Made by a program: the position numbers and the translations under genes | Origin: Sphaerochaeta sp. UBA5849 | GTDB taxonomy: Bacteria; Spirochaetota; Spirochaetia; Sphaerochaetales; Sphaerochaetaceae | Direction: 5' to 3' | DNA length: 45,160 bases | Assembly (NCBI GenBank): GCA_002432715.1 | Contig: DJGJ01000074.1 | Location: forward strand, 1-45,160 | In this document: positions 1-7,305 of the stretch, piece by piece | Layout: each line of letters opens with the position of its first letter | How positions within the stretch are numbered: the stretch's first letter is position 1 | Notes under the pieces: generated by a model | Database searches by the model: none | The model's input: the letters and a program-made list of their open reading frames with translations, nothing else | Told to the model about the DNA's origin: nothing

Positions 1-28
1 CATTTTGAAATTGGCTCTTTATAATAAT

Positions 29-45
29 GATTACCATTGGTAATC
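29..45. promoter_or_regulatory. Palindrome upstream of transposase
   Basis: Perfect inverted repeat with arms GATTACCA and TGGTAATC around one T, 17 bp, ending 17 bases before the transposase start codon. Flanking AA/TT can extend it with one T-G pair. It could be a transposase or repressor binding site, or a hairpin in the mRNA leader that limits translation. It may also be part of the left end of the insertion element, whose outer boundary is not visible here. Confidence 0.4.
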
Positions 46-62
46 GTTAATTGGAGTGTTTT

Positions 63-1928
63 ATGGCACACATTTATTGGGAACTGAAAGAGATTCCACG
101 GCCTGCAGGATCATACATCAACAAGAGTGACGGGAGGGTCTTCGTTTTCAGCTCGGGGGATGCCCCGGTAAGGAAGAGCAGGCGGAAAGTCATCGGCCAT
201 GCGACAAGCGAGACCATGATGCATCCCAACGACACCTTCAGGTATCTCTTTCCCAACCTGTGGAATGAGCATTATGGCAGCGGCAAACTTCCCGAGCACA
301 TCCTCCATTCCGGCCTCTATGCCCTAACCCTCGGCATCGGCCATGAGACCGGCCTCTACCAGATTCTCCAGAATGTCTACGGACCCTTGTACGGCAACAT
401 CCTCATGGATTATGCGATGTATTCCATCCTCGAGAGATCGGATGTCTCCCTGCTCTTTCCTGACAGGATGGCGCAGCGGGTGCTCTTCTCCAAGGATTGT
501 GTGAGCGACTCCCGGCTTTCCGACTTCTTCCAGAACAAGATCAGCGAGGACGACAATGCGGCCTTCAGGTCGCAGTGGCTTGACGAATGCAAGAGGAGAG
601 GCGTGACGAAAGCCTGGATTAGCATTGACGGGGGCAACAACAACTGCGATGCTGCAGCGTGCGGCCTGGCTGAGAAGGGACACGCAAAATCCAGGAAGAA
701 CACCAATATCGTAAGCTACATGTATGCAGTCAATGCAGAGGACGGCAGGCCCATCACCTACACGGTATCCAATGGGGGCAAGGTCGACTCCAAGGCCATC
801 CAGAAGATGGCGGCCATACTCTCCTCCCATGGGATTGAGGCCGAAGGCGTCATTCTTGACAGGGCATTCTGCACCCATGATGTGTTCGAGCTGCTTGACC
901 GGCTGGGATACCCCTATGTGGTCATGCTGCCCTCCGACACCTTCGGCCATTCGCAGATGGTGGCACAGCACAGCGAGACAATACGATGGCGCGTACCCTA
1001 TGCAGTCGGTGAAAAGGGCCTGTTCGGCATATCGGAGAAGAAGAGGCTATTCCACGGTCATACGGAAGAAGCCTTCGTCAATCTCTTCTTCGACGCTTCC
1101 AATGGTTCCCAGCGCGCCCTTTCCCTCATCTCAAAGATAGTGAAGGCCACCAAGGGCCTGAAGGCGGAGATACAAAAGGGAAAGAAGCCGGTTGTTCCCC
1201 AGGCCCTGGCCAAGTACATCTCGCTCAGACAGGAAGGGGACACCCTTTGTGTCGAGCACGACTATGCCAGATGGCAGAAGGATATGGACCTGAAGGGTTT
1301 CTGCAGCATCGCATCCTCGGAGGATTTCGGGCCGGAGGAGGTGGACAGGATCTATCATCTCAGGGATTCGTCGGAAACCCAGTATGCGATACTCAAGAGC
1401 CAGCTTGGGTATGATGTGACCAGGGTCCATTCCACTCCAAGCATCCAAAACAAGTTCTGCGCCTGTTTCATGGCGGCAATCATCAGAAGTGAAATCATGA
1501 ACGCCTGCAAGGCCCTGGGGTATGCCACCAACCAGATGATTCGTGAAGTGGACAGGATTGAACTCCTGCTGCTTCCCAACGGTACCTATGCTGCAATCCA
1601 TGATGAAAGTGCAAGGGCAAAGGAGCTCCTTTCCCTATTTGACATCATCCCATCCGACTTTGACTCAATAGCTACAGAGGTGAACAACCGCCTCTCAAGC
1701 AGCATGACCAGCCAGGTCAGGGTGAAGCCAAGTCACGAAAAACAGGGATCCAGGCAGAGGGGCCGGCCAGCCAAGGCAAAGGCCGCTGCACCGACAAAGC
1801 CGAAACAAAAGCCGGGAAGGCCAAAGGGAAGCGTGAAGAAGGCTACGCCTGCACAACAGGAAGGGGTGGCAAAAAGAAAACCTGGAAGACCCAAAGGGAG
1901 CAAAAACAAACCCAAGGCAGATGCTTAG
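63..1928 (+). CDS. DDE transposase, IS1634/IS4-like, with three C-terminal AT-hooks
   Basis: Probable transposase of 621 residues, long for an IS4-superfamily enzyme but normal for IS1634-like elements. A segment with IS DGGNNNCD near residue 190 and GVILDRAF near residue 275 look like the beta-strand motifs carrying the first two acidic catalytic residues. The last 60 residues are basic and hold three GRP cores (about residues 567, 585 and 608), two of them in KPGRPKGS, which are AT-hook minor-groove binding motifs. The ATG at 63 was chosen because GGAG lies 6 bases upstream; an in-frame TTG at 51 has no such site. The reading frame is intact. I could not identify terminal inverted repeats or a target duplication, so the element's ends are undefined. 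The catalytic assignment is by motif only. Confidence 0.8.
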   Translation: MAHIYWELKEIPRPAGSYINKSDGRVFVFSSGDAPVRKSRRKVIGHATSETMMHPNDTFRYLFPNLWNEHYGSGKLPEHILHSGLYALTLGIGHETGLYQILQNVYGPLYGNILMDYAMYSILERSDVSLLFPDRMAQRVLFSKDCVSDSRLSDFFQNKISEDDNAAFRSQWLDECKRRGVTKAWISIDGGNNNCDAAACGLAEKGHAKSRKNTNIVSYMYAVNAEDGRPITYTVSNGGKVDSKAIQKMAAILSSHGIEAEGVILDRAFCTHDVFELLDRLGYPYVVMLPSDTFGHSQMVAQHSETIRWRVPYAVGEKGLFGISEKKRLFHGHTEEAFVNLFFDASNGSQRALSLISKIVKATKGLKAEIQKGKKPVVPQALAKYISLRQEGDTLCVEHDYARWQKDMDLKGFCSIASSEDFGPEEVDRIYHLRDSSETQYAILKSQLGYDVTRVHSTPSIQNKFCACFMAAIIRSEIMNACKALGYATNQMIREVDRIELLLLPNGTYAAIHDESARAKELLSLFDIIPSDFDSIATEVNNRLSSSMTSQVRVKPSHEKQGSRQRGRPAKAKAAAPTKPKQKPGRPKGSVKKATPAQQEGVAKRKPGRPKGSKNKPKADA

Positions 1929-2073
1929 GCCAGCTCCAAAAACAAGGAAGGGAAAAAGCAAAAGCAGTAAGCCGGCAACCCTCAAATAGCCGTAATAGTA
2001 TCGAGGTGTTTACCGGTTTGCTGGAAATTCACGCTTATACAAAGTTCTTCAGTACAGGGCGAATGTATTGTAG

Positions 2074-2102
2074 TTGCCTTCTTGTCTGTGGACTGCTATA
2101 GT
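2074..2102 (+). promoter_or_regulatory. Sigma-70 promoter of the ATPase gene
   Basis: TTGCCT (2074-2079) and TATAGT (2097-2102) are separated by 17 bases. The predicted start of transcription is near 2109, so the adjacent palindrome (2112-2134) covers the beginning of the transcript. Confidence 0.6.
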
Positions 2103-2111
2103 ATGGTTATA

Positions 2112-2134
2112 TTAGTTCGTAATTTACGAACTAA
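2112..2134. promoter_or_regulatory. Perfect 23-bp palindromic operator
   Basis: Arms TTAGTTCGTAA and its exact complement flank a single T. The palindrome sits between the predicted transcription start and the AAGGAG ribosome site of the ATPase gene (ATG 2149). Its size, perfection and position are those of a dimeric repressor operator. No regulator gene is visible beside it. Confidence 0.65.
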
Positions 2135-2148
2135 ACAAGGAGTCAACT

Positions 2149-3255
2149 ATGATTGTCATGCGCTTGAAGCTGGACAATGTGTTTGCTTTCAATGATTTTG
2201 AAATTATGCTTTCTTACCCGAAAAAGATTGTCGGGTCTACAATTGAGGCCGAATTTCTCTCTGGGAGAACCAATTTCCGCTACAAGAAGCTTATTATCCT
2301 TATGGGAGCCAATGCTTCAGGAAAAACAACCCTGGGAAAAGCTTTCATGGCAATTTTCAACAGCATCAACAATAAGAACCTGCTTCCTGTTATTAAAAAT
2401 ATCAATGACCCAACAAAAAAAGCATCATTTACCATTGAATTTGTAGCAAAAACAAAAAGACTCTATCGGGTGGAAGCAGTTATTAGTCCTCCTGGCACTC
2501 CCGAGTCATATGAAGAAAAAGACATGAGGGTCTCGGTAAAGTCGGTACCTATCTCTCTTGCAGACAGTTATGAGATGTGTGCTACTAAGTTGGACAAATT
2601 GGGAGCTGACAATGTGCCATACCATAAGGCATTGGAATCCATAGAAAACTTCGGATGGCTCTTTACCTATCCGAGCATCGAGGAAAAAATCCCTACTTTT
2701 CAAGAATTGGATAAGCACGACTTGCTAAAAATTCTTGATATCGTTCTTTCTGCCTTGGACCCTTCCATTCAGGGAATTATCAAAGCAAGGGACATTAAGA
2801 ACTCCTATGTCATCAAATTGGGAAATCATGAGGTAATCATCCAGGATGGAAACGTACTGAATGGAGAAATCCTCTCTAGTGGAACGAGATCGGGGATTGG
2901 AATAGCCTCCATGTTGGCTGCAATTATGGCAAAGCAGAATGGCTTCTACTACTGCGATGAGAAATTTTCTTATATTCACAGTGATATGGAACGAGAGGCG
3001 CTGGCCAAAATGGTAGAAAAATTGGGAGAAGATGGACAGCTCTTCTTTACTACTCACAATACAGACATTTTGGATATGTCGTTTCCCAAACACTCATATT
3101 GCTTCCTTAAAAAGGAGCAGATAGGCGATACTTGTACAATCCGTTGCATCAATGCCGATGACTTTCTCAAGCGAAATACCGATTCACTCAAGTGTGCGGT
3201 TGAGAACGATCTTTTCTCAACAGCCCCTGATGTGAGTCGCATCGCTGCTTTATGA
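2149..3255 (+). CDS. AAA/ABC-like ATPase of a two-gene putative defence module
   Basis: ATP-binding protein of 368 residues, related to the OLD/RecF-like AAA ATPases found beside nucleases in phage-defence islands. Visible motifs are Walker A GANASGKT (residues 53-60), an ABC-type signature LSSGTRSG (242-249), a Walker B region FYYCDEKFSYIHSD (D270/E271) and a TTHN switch histidine near 303. This order is typical of SMC/OLD-type heads without a long coiled coil. AAGGAG precedes ATG 2149. The stop is 14 bases from the start of the broken partner gene, so the two were probably one transcript. The AT content looks higher than in the neighbouring metabolic genes, consistent with horizontal transfer. 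The ATPase is intact; the defence role is inferred from architecture and position. Confidence 0.8.
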   Translation: MIVMRLKLDNVFAFNDFEIMLSYPKKIVGSTIEAEFLSGRTNFRYKKLIILMGANASGKTTLGKAFMAIFNSINNKNLLPVIKNINDPTKKASFTIEFVAKTKRLYRVEAVISPPGTPESYEEKDMRVSVKSVPISLADSYEMCATKLDKLGADNVPYHKALESIENFGWLFTYPSIEEKIPTFQELDKHDLLKILDIVLSALDPSIQGIIKARDIKNSYVIKLGNHEVIIQDGNVLNGEILSSGTRSGIGIASMLAAIMAKQNGFYYCDEKFSYIHSDMEREALAKMVEKLGEDGQLFFTTHNTDILDMSFPKHSYCFLKKEQIGDTCTIRCINADDFLKRNTDSLKCAVENDLFSTAPDVSRIAAL

Positions 3256-3269
3256 AGTGAGGGTATCTA

Positions 3270-3725
3270 ATGCAACACTATTATCAGTATTTTGTTGAGG
3301 GGGGAAACAGAAGCAAAGAAGGTGCAAGTATTGAAGACTGACTTTAGATGCATCTGTGCAGGAAAAGTAAGGATTCATAATGTTGTTGAGAAACCACTTT
3401 CAAGAGGTTCTCTTGCATCGTTGCGATTCAACACTGCTGCAATCCTGATTTTCGATACTGACACCACTGATGCCACCCTCTTGAATGAAAACATTACAAT
3501 GCTGAACTCTCAGCCAATGATTAACCGAGTAGTATGCATCCCGCAGGTACAAAACTTGGAACAAGAATGATCAGAAGCTGAGACATCCATAGAATCAAAG
3601 AATTACTATCCAGCAAAGCAGACAAGGACTTTAAAACAGATTTTTGCAAGTGCAATGGACTGAAGGGAGCTATATCACTGATTACAATTCCTTCGAAACA
3701 TACAGGGAATCCAAGTAGGGGTTAA
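3270..3725 (+). pseudogene. Broken TOPRIM-like partner of the ATPase
   Basis: Remnant of a roughly 150-residue protein. It starts at ATG 3270 (MQHYYQYFVEG), then a run of six G at 3299-3304 shifts the frame. The remaining protein is readable as GETEAKKVQVLKTD onward from about 3302. A second shift, equal to one lost base near 3567/3568, is needed to continue NLEQE into LIRS. An in-frame TGA follows at 3579, after which DIHRIKELLSSKADKDFK reads on. FVEGETE and ILIFDTDTTD match the glutamate and DxD motifs of TOPRIM or RloB-like nucleases. The exact 3' end is uncertain because two frames remain open to about 3718-3725. Three separate lesions argue for real decay rather than one sequencing error. 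Confidence 0.75.
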
Positions 3726-3829
3726 GATGCTGCTATTCTCCCAGGCCGTTCATTCAAGGGAAGATCAAGTTAGGGAAAACTACCACATGATCAGCTTTTG
3801 GTTGCTCGGCAGTCGTACACCTTTCCACC

Positions 3830-3870
3830 CCTATAAAGCAAAACTCCCCTTCCTGTACAGGAGGAGGAGT
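3830..3870 (-). terminator. Rho-independent terminator of tRNA-Phe
   Basis: On the minus strand a stem of about 12 bp (ACTCC... with GGAGT, around a GTAC turn, one mismatch) is followed by TTTTGCTTTAT. It lies 12 bases beyond the 3' end of the tRNA-Phe gene. Confidence 0.65.
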
Positions 3871-3881
3871 CTTTCTGTCCA

Positions 3882-3954
3882 TGCCGCCTCTCAGAATTGA
3901 ACTGAGGACACAAGGATTTTCAGTCCTTTGCTCTACCAACTGAGCTAAAGCGGC
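3882..3954 (-). tRNA. tRNA-Phe (GAA)
   Basis: The minus strand folds as a standard 73-nt tRNA. The acceptor is GCCGCTT paired with AGGCGGC (one T-G pair), with discriminator A. The D arm is GCTC/GAGC, and the anticodon loop CTGAAAA gives GAA. The T arm carries TTCAATT. The CCA end is not encoded. The gene faces the accessory island at its 3' side, a common arrangement for integration sites. No second copy of its 3' end was seen in the 3.9 kb to the left. Confidence 0.95.
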
Positions 3955-3967
3955 TTCAACGTTCTCT

Positions 3968-3997
3968 TGTATACCCTAATTGGTGATTTCTTGTCAA
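3968..3997 (-). promoter_or_regulatory. Promoter of tRNA-Phe
   Basis: On the minus strand TTGACA (3992-3997) and TATACA (3968-3973) are 18 bases apart. The predicted start near 3961 is 7 bases before the mature tRNA. Confidence 0.7.
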
Positions 3998-4047
3998 CAC
4001 CTTTCTGATAAAACGCACGATCTTGCAACATGTACCAAGCGGTTTTG

Positions 4048-4056
4048 TGGTATAGT
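4048..4056 (+). promoter_or_regulatory. Extended -10 promoter of the HAD-ECF operon
   Basis: TGGTATAGT is an extended -10 element. No good -35 hexamer was found 17 bases upstream. Transcription would start near 4063, leaving a short leader with the GGAGGGG ribosome site before ATG 4077. Confidence 0.45.
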
Positions 4057-4076
4057 CCCAACGATGGAGGGGTACA

Positions 4077-4742
4077 ATGATCAAGGTCTGCATGTTCGAT
4101 ATGGGAGGGGTGCTGGTACGCAATTTCATGGTGGCGCCAAAGCTTCTTGCTTTCCTGGGATGCAGCGAGACTTCATTCTCCGAACTGCCCGACCTTTTCA
4201 GACAGGCACTGCGGTCTCATAGCAAAGGAGACATAGCAGAGAAGGAACTCTGGGAGATCTATGAGAAGGCAACAGGTTCTTCGGTTGTAAAGCATGAAGG
4301 GAGCCTGCTTGGAAAATTCTTTGAACCAACGCTCGACATCCCTACCTTGAAAATTCTCTCCGAGCTCAAGCAGCAAGGCCATCGGGTAATCTGTGGCACC
4401 AATGTCAACGATTCCCACTACACCATCCATCATCAATTGCATCAGTATGACATCTTCGATCACGTCTATGCCTCCCACCTGATGCATAGGGCAAAACCGG
4501 ACAGCTCATTCTTTCAATTCATCCTTCAAAAGGAGCAACTCAAACCCGACCAGCTGTTCTTTACCGATGACATGCCTTCCAATGTTGCAAGCGCACAAGA
4601 GCAGGGCCTCATCTCCTATCCATATAGTGATGCATCCACGCTTCGCCTCCAACTCATGGAGCTGGGACTCTTGCAGGTTGACAATTCCAAGCAAATCTTG
4701 CCCAATGCAGGGTCATCTGCTACAGTCGGAGCACATGATTGA
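4077..4742 (+). CDS. HAD-superfamily hydrolase (YihX-like)
   Basis: Protein of 221 residues with the four HAD motifs. Motif I is FDMGGVL with nucleophile D8; motif II is CGTN; a lysine lies in AKPDSSFF; motif IV is FTDDMPSN. The residue two after the nucleophile is glycine (G10) instead of the usual aspartate. This is also seen in YihX-type HAD proteins and suggests an altered acid/base step or a non-standard substrate. GGAGGGG precedes ATG 4077. The last 8 bases overlap the ECF ATPase gene, so translation is probably coupled. A phosphatase acting on the vitamin or nucleotide handled by the transporter is possible but unproven. Confidence 0.8.
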   Translation: MIKVCMFDMGGVLVRNFMVAPKLLAFLGCSETSFSELPDLFRQALRSHSKGDIAEKELWEIYEKATGSSVVKHEGSLLGKFFEPTLDIPTLKILSELKQQGHRVICGTNVNDSHYTIHHQLHQYDIFDHVYASHLMHRAKPDSSFFQFILQKEQLKPDQLFFTDDMPSNVASAQEQGLISYPYSDASTLRLQLMELGLLQVDNSKQILPNAGSSATVGAHD

Positions 4743-5496
4743 AGCAAATCAGCCCATTCTTTCGGTTCAGAATCTCAGCTTTTCCTTTGAGAAGGACAAG
4801 AGTATTCTCAAGAACCTGAGTTTTACCATAGAGAAAGGATCTTTCACCCTGATCACAGGTCCCAACGGGTCAGGCAAGAGTCTCTTGCTTCGTTGCCTGA
4901 AAGGACTTCTACAGCCGACTACCGGTACGATACGCCTCTTTGATGAAGACCTGACCCACAAGGCCAAGCAACGCATGCAGGCCATCGGATTGGTCTTTCA
5001 GGATGCAGAGACGCAGATAGTAGGCCAGACGGTTGAGAAGGACATCCGCTTTGGTATGGAAAACATCAGTTTGTCCGATCAGGAGCAGGAAGTCAGGCTT
5101 CAAGAGGTACTTACGCTGCTCGACCTGCATAAGATGAGGGACCAACGACCACGCACCCTCAGCGGGGGTGAAAAGCGACGGCTCGCCATCGCAGGCGTGC
5201 TGGTTATGAATCCCAAGCTCCTGGTACTGGACGAGCCCTTTGCAAACCTCGACTACCGCTCGGTTGTCAGCGTGCTCTCCACGCTGCTTCGCCTTCAGCA
5301 GGAGGGACACACCATCATCCTGGTAAGCCACGAGGTGGAGAAAACCCTTGCCCATGCCGACCACGTACTGCTGCTCGATGACGGGCTCTTGGTACAAAGC
5401 GGCACTGCCGCCGATGTCTATCCACATCTGAAGGGGCACGGCATCTACCTGCCTTCCTCGCTTGCCATCAAGGACCTCTCATGGCTGAAGCCCTGA
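4735..5496 (+). CDS. ecfA: ECF transporter ATPase
   Basis: Cytoplasmic ATPase subunit, 253 residues, of an energy-coupling-factor vitamin or metal importer. It shows Walker A GPNGSGKS (42-49), Q-loop FQDAETQ (Q89), signature LSGGEKRR (142-149), Walker B LLVLDEPF (E167) and switch H199. The FQDAETQIVGQTV segment is typical of the EcfA/CbiO family. ATG 4735 was chosen because it overlaps the HAD stop and removes an upstream stretch that duplicates HAD coding sequence. It overlaps ecfT by 16 bases. No second EcfA is present, suggesting a homodimeric ATPase. No S component is encoded in this window, so the substrate cannot be read. Confidence 0.88.
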   Translation: MIEANQPILSVQNLSFSFEKDKSILKNLSFTIEKGSFTLITGPNGSGKSLLLRCLKGLLQPTTGTIRLFDEDLTHKAKQRMQAIGLVFQDAETQIVGQTVEKDIRFGMENISLSDQEQEVRLQEVLTLLDLHKMRDQRPRTLSGGEKRRLAIAGVLVMNPKLLVLDEPFANLDYRSVVSVLSTLLRLQQEGHTIILVSHEVEKTLAHADHVLLLDDGLLVQSGTAADVYPHLKGHGIYLPSSLAIKDLSWLKP

Positions 5497-6188
5497 TCTT
5501 CCACTACCGCAAGCAGAACACCTTCCTGTGCAAGGCGAACCCTGTCACCAAGATTGCAGCCATCATTGCAATCTGCGTGGTCATCCTCTCTCTCTCCTTG
5601 CCGGGCTTGCTGCTGACTAGTACCGCCTTGCTTGTTGCAACCCTCGCTCAAAGGATTCCCCTACGCAGCTACAAGCGCGAGCTCAGGTACTTCGCCTTTC
5701 TTCTGCTGCTCATCCTCATCACGGAGTACTTGGCAACACAGAGCCATCAGGCAGCCTTTTCAGCCTTCCTGCGCTTTGTCTGCATAATCCTATGCGGCCT
5801 GCTTATTGCCGACAGCACATCCCCCGACGACTTGGCCAGGTCGCTGGGAGGCATTCTCGACCGAATCCCGTTTGTTCGGGGATGGGAGGTAGCCAGCGCC
5901 ATCGAACTGACCCTCTCCATCCTTCCCATGATCTTCGATGCATCGCTGGAAGTGGTTACCGCCAGGAAGGCTCGCCTGGAGAGACGGCGCAATCCCCTAC
6001 ACTCACTCACCTCCCTGGTCTCTGCCATTTTCAGCCTGTTGCTGGACAAGGCCGAAGACCTCTCCCTGGCCTTGGAAGCAAGGCTCTTCGACCCGTGCCG
6101 AACAAGGCCGAGACTTCCTTACACAACCGTCGATATACTGCTTTCCGTCCTGGTTCTTGTACTCCTTTTGTTCGCGCGTGTGCTATAG
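5481..6188 (+). CDS. ecfT: ECF transporter transmembrane T component
   Basis: Integral membrane protein of 235 residues. It has hydrophobic segments near residues 24-55, 68-85, 95-110, 140-155 and 217-234, and charged coupling-helix stretches VTARKARLERRRNP and LALEARLF. In EcfT such Ala-Arg motifs contact the ATPases. It starts inside the end of ecfA, which shows translational coupling. It would form the scaffold linking the ATPase to an S component encoded elsewhere. Confidence 0.87.
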   Translation: MAEALIFHYRKQNTFLCKANPVTKIAAIIAICVVILSLSLPGLLLTSTALLVATLAQRIPLRSYKRELRYFAFLLLLILITEYLATQSHQAAFSAFLRFVCIILCGLLIADSTSPDDLARSLGGILDRIPFVRGWEVASAIELTLSILPMIFDASLEVVTARKARLERRRNPLHSLTSLVSAIFSLLLDKAEDLSLALEARLFDPCRTRPRLPYTTVDILLSVLVLVLLLFARVL

Positions 6189-6195
6189 TTCATCC

Positions 6196-6744
6196 ATGGA
6201 TGCCAAACACACCTTGCGTTCACAGCTGCGCCGTCAGGCAAAACTTCTCTTAGCAGAAGATTTCTCACTAGAAGACGCCCTCAGTTGTACTGCATTGCTG
6301 CACTGCAGAAGATACCGGCAGGCAGCCTGGCTGTTTGCCTATGCTCCCATGGCTTCGGAAGTGAACATCACCGAGCTGTTGCAGCATGCCATTGCACACA
6401 AGCACCTTGCCCTGCCGGTAAGCACCGAGAACGGGGACTTGGTCTTCTATGCCGTTGAGAGTCTTGATGAGTTGACTGCAGGGCGGTACGGTATCCTTGA
6501 ACCCTTGAAAAATCGCATGGTTGAACCATCAGGGAAGGACATCCTTCTGGTACCAGCCCTTGCCTACAGTCGGATCGGAGAGCGCCTTGGCCGCGGAAAA
6601 GGTTACTACGACCGCTATCTCGCATCCCACCCGGAGGTTTTCAGCATCGGCGTATGTCGCAGCTGTCAATTGCTGGAAAGTATTCCCACCGAGCCGTGGG
6701 ATCGGAGCGTCGATGCGGTGGTATGTGCAGGAAATTTCTACTGA
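6196..6744 (+). CDS. ygfA: 5-formyltetrahydrofolate cyclo-ligase
   Basis: Enzyme of 182 residues that converts 5-formyl-THF to 5,10-methenyl-THF using ATP, in folate one-carbon metabolism. The family signature GRGKGYYDRYL is present near residue 135, preceded by ILLVPALAYSRIGERLG. ATG 6196 lies 8 bases after the ecfT stop. There is no strong ribosome site, so translation may be coupled to ecfT. Its end overlaps the convergent PTS IIA gene by 7 bases. The folate link to purine synthesis (PurN and PurH use formyl-THF) is biochemical only; the gene is not in the pur operon. Confidence 0.88.
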   Translation: MDAKHTLRSQLRRQAKLLLAEDFSLEDALSCTALLHCRRYRQAAWLFAYAPMASEVNITELLQHAIAHKHLALPVSTENGDLVFYAVESLDELTAGRYGILEPLKNRMVEPSGKDILLVPALAYSRIGERLGRGKGYYDRYLASHPEVFSIGVCRSCQLLESIPTEPWDRSVDAVVCAGNFY

Positions 6745-7250
6745 ACATCCTTGCAGAACCAGACGAATCGCTGCTGAACCATCATGGAGAAGAAACGCTG
6801 GCAGGCTTCATCGGACTTGCTCAGGCGAATGTCCATGAGGTGGGATCTCATCTCTTCGGTACGCACGCTGCGCAGGATTGAACTCAAGGCACCCAGGTAC
6901 TCCATCTGGATGGAAGGAGAGGATGCAATGACAAACAACAGGTGCACCGGCATTCCATCGGCACTTTCGTACTCAAGGCCATCCCTGCTGATGCCCAAGG
7001 CGATACGCACCTCGTTCAACCCCAGGATCTTGCCATGGGCTATAGCCACCCCGTGCCCGATGCCGGTTGTCTGGGCCCGCTCACGACGAAGCACCCCGCG
7101 TTTGAAGCGTTCGATGTCGGGAAGAGAAGCAAATATGGTGCAGGAGTCTATCACTTCCAGGATGGCCTGGGTTTTATCAGTAGCCTGAAGCTGACAGATC
7201 ACCGATCGGCAATCGTTTCGAATATCCACTATGTCACTATACACAAACAC
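6738..7250 (-). CDS. PTS EIIA-like protein (fructose/nitrogen type)
   Basis: Protein of 170 residues resembling PtsN/FruA IIA domains. TTGIGHGVAIAHGK contains the expected phosphorylated histidine (H72) in place of the usual IPHG, plus an extra H66. No EIIB or EIIC gene accompanies it, so a regulatory role is more likely than sugar uptake. Start GTG 7250 is the first usable start after the nfnB stop. It has no clear ribosome site, and the true start may be a nearby downstream codon. It lies 55 bases downstream of nfnB on the same strand. Confidence 0.75.
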   Translation of the reverse strand: MFVYSDIVDIRNDCRSVICQLQATDKTQAILEVIDSCTIFASLPDIERFKRGVLRRERAQTTGIGHGVAIAHGKILGLNEVRIALGISRDGLEYESADGMPVHLLFVIASSPSIQMEYLGALSSILRSVRTEEMRSHLMDIRLSKSDEACQRFFSMMVQQRFVWFCKDVQ

Positions 7251-7305
7251 GAAATGAGCTTCAAGGCGGTGGACCCGAACAGGTTCAGGCCCACCTTTTG
7301 ATGCA

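Noticed and set aside
1964..2031. Imperfect inverted repeat after the transposase as a possible IS end or terminator
   Set aside because: The arms need a bulge and a G-T pair, no T tract follows, and no matching sequence is present at the left side, so neither role can be supported.
5792..6253. Plus-strand frame overlapping ecfT and the cyclo-ligase start
   Set aside because: It covers ecfT in another frame and has proline/arginine-rich content without domain features.
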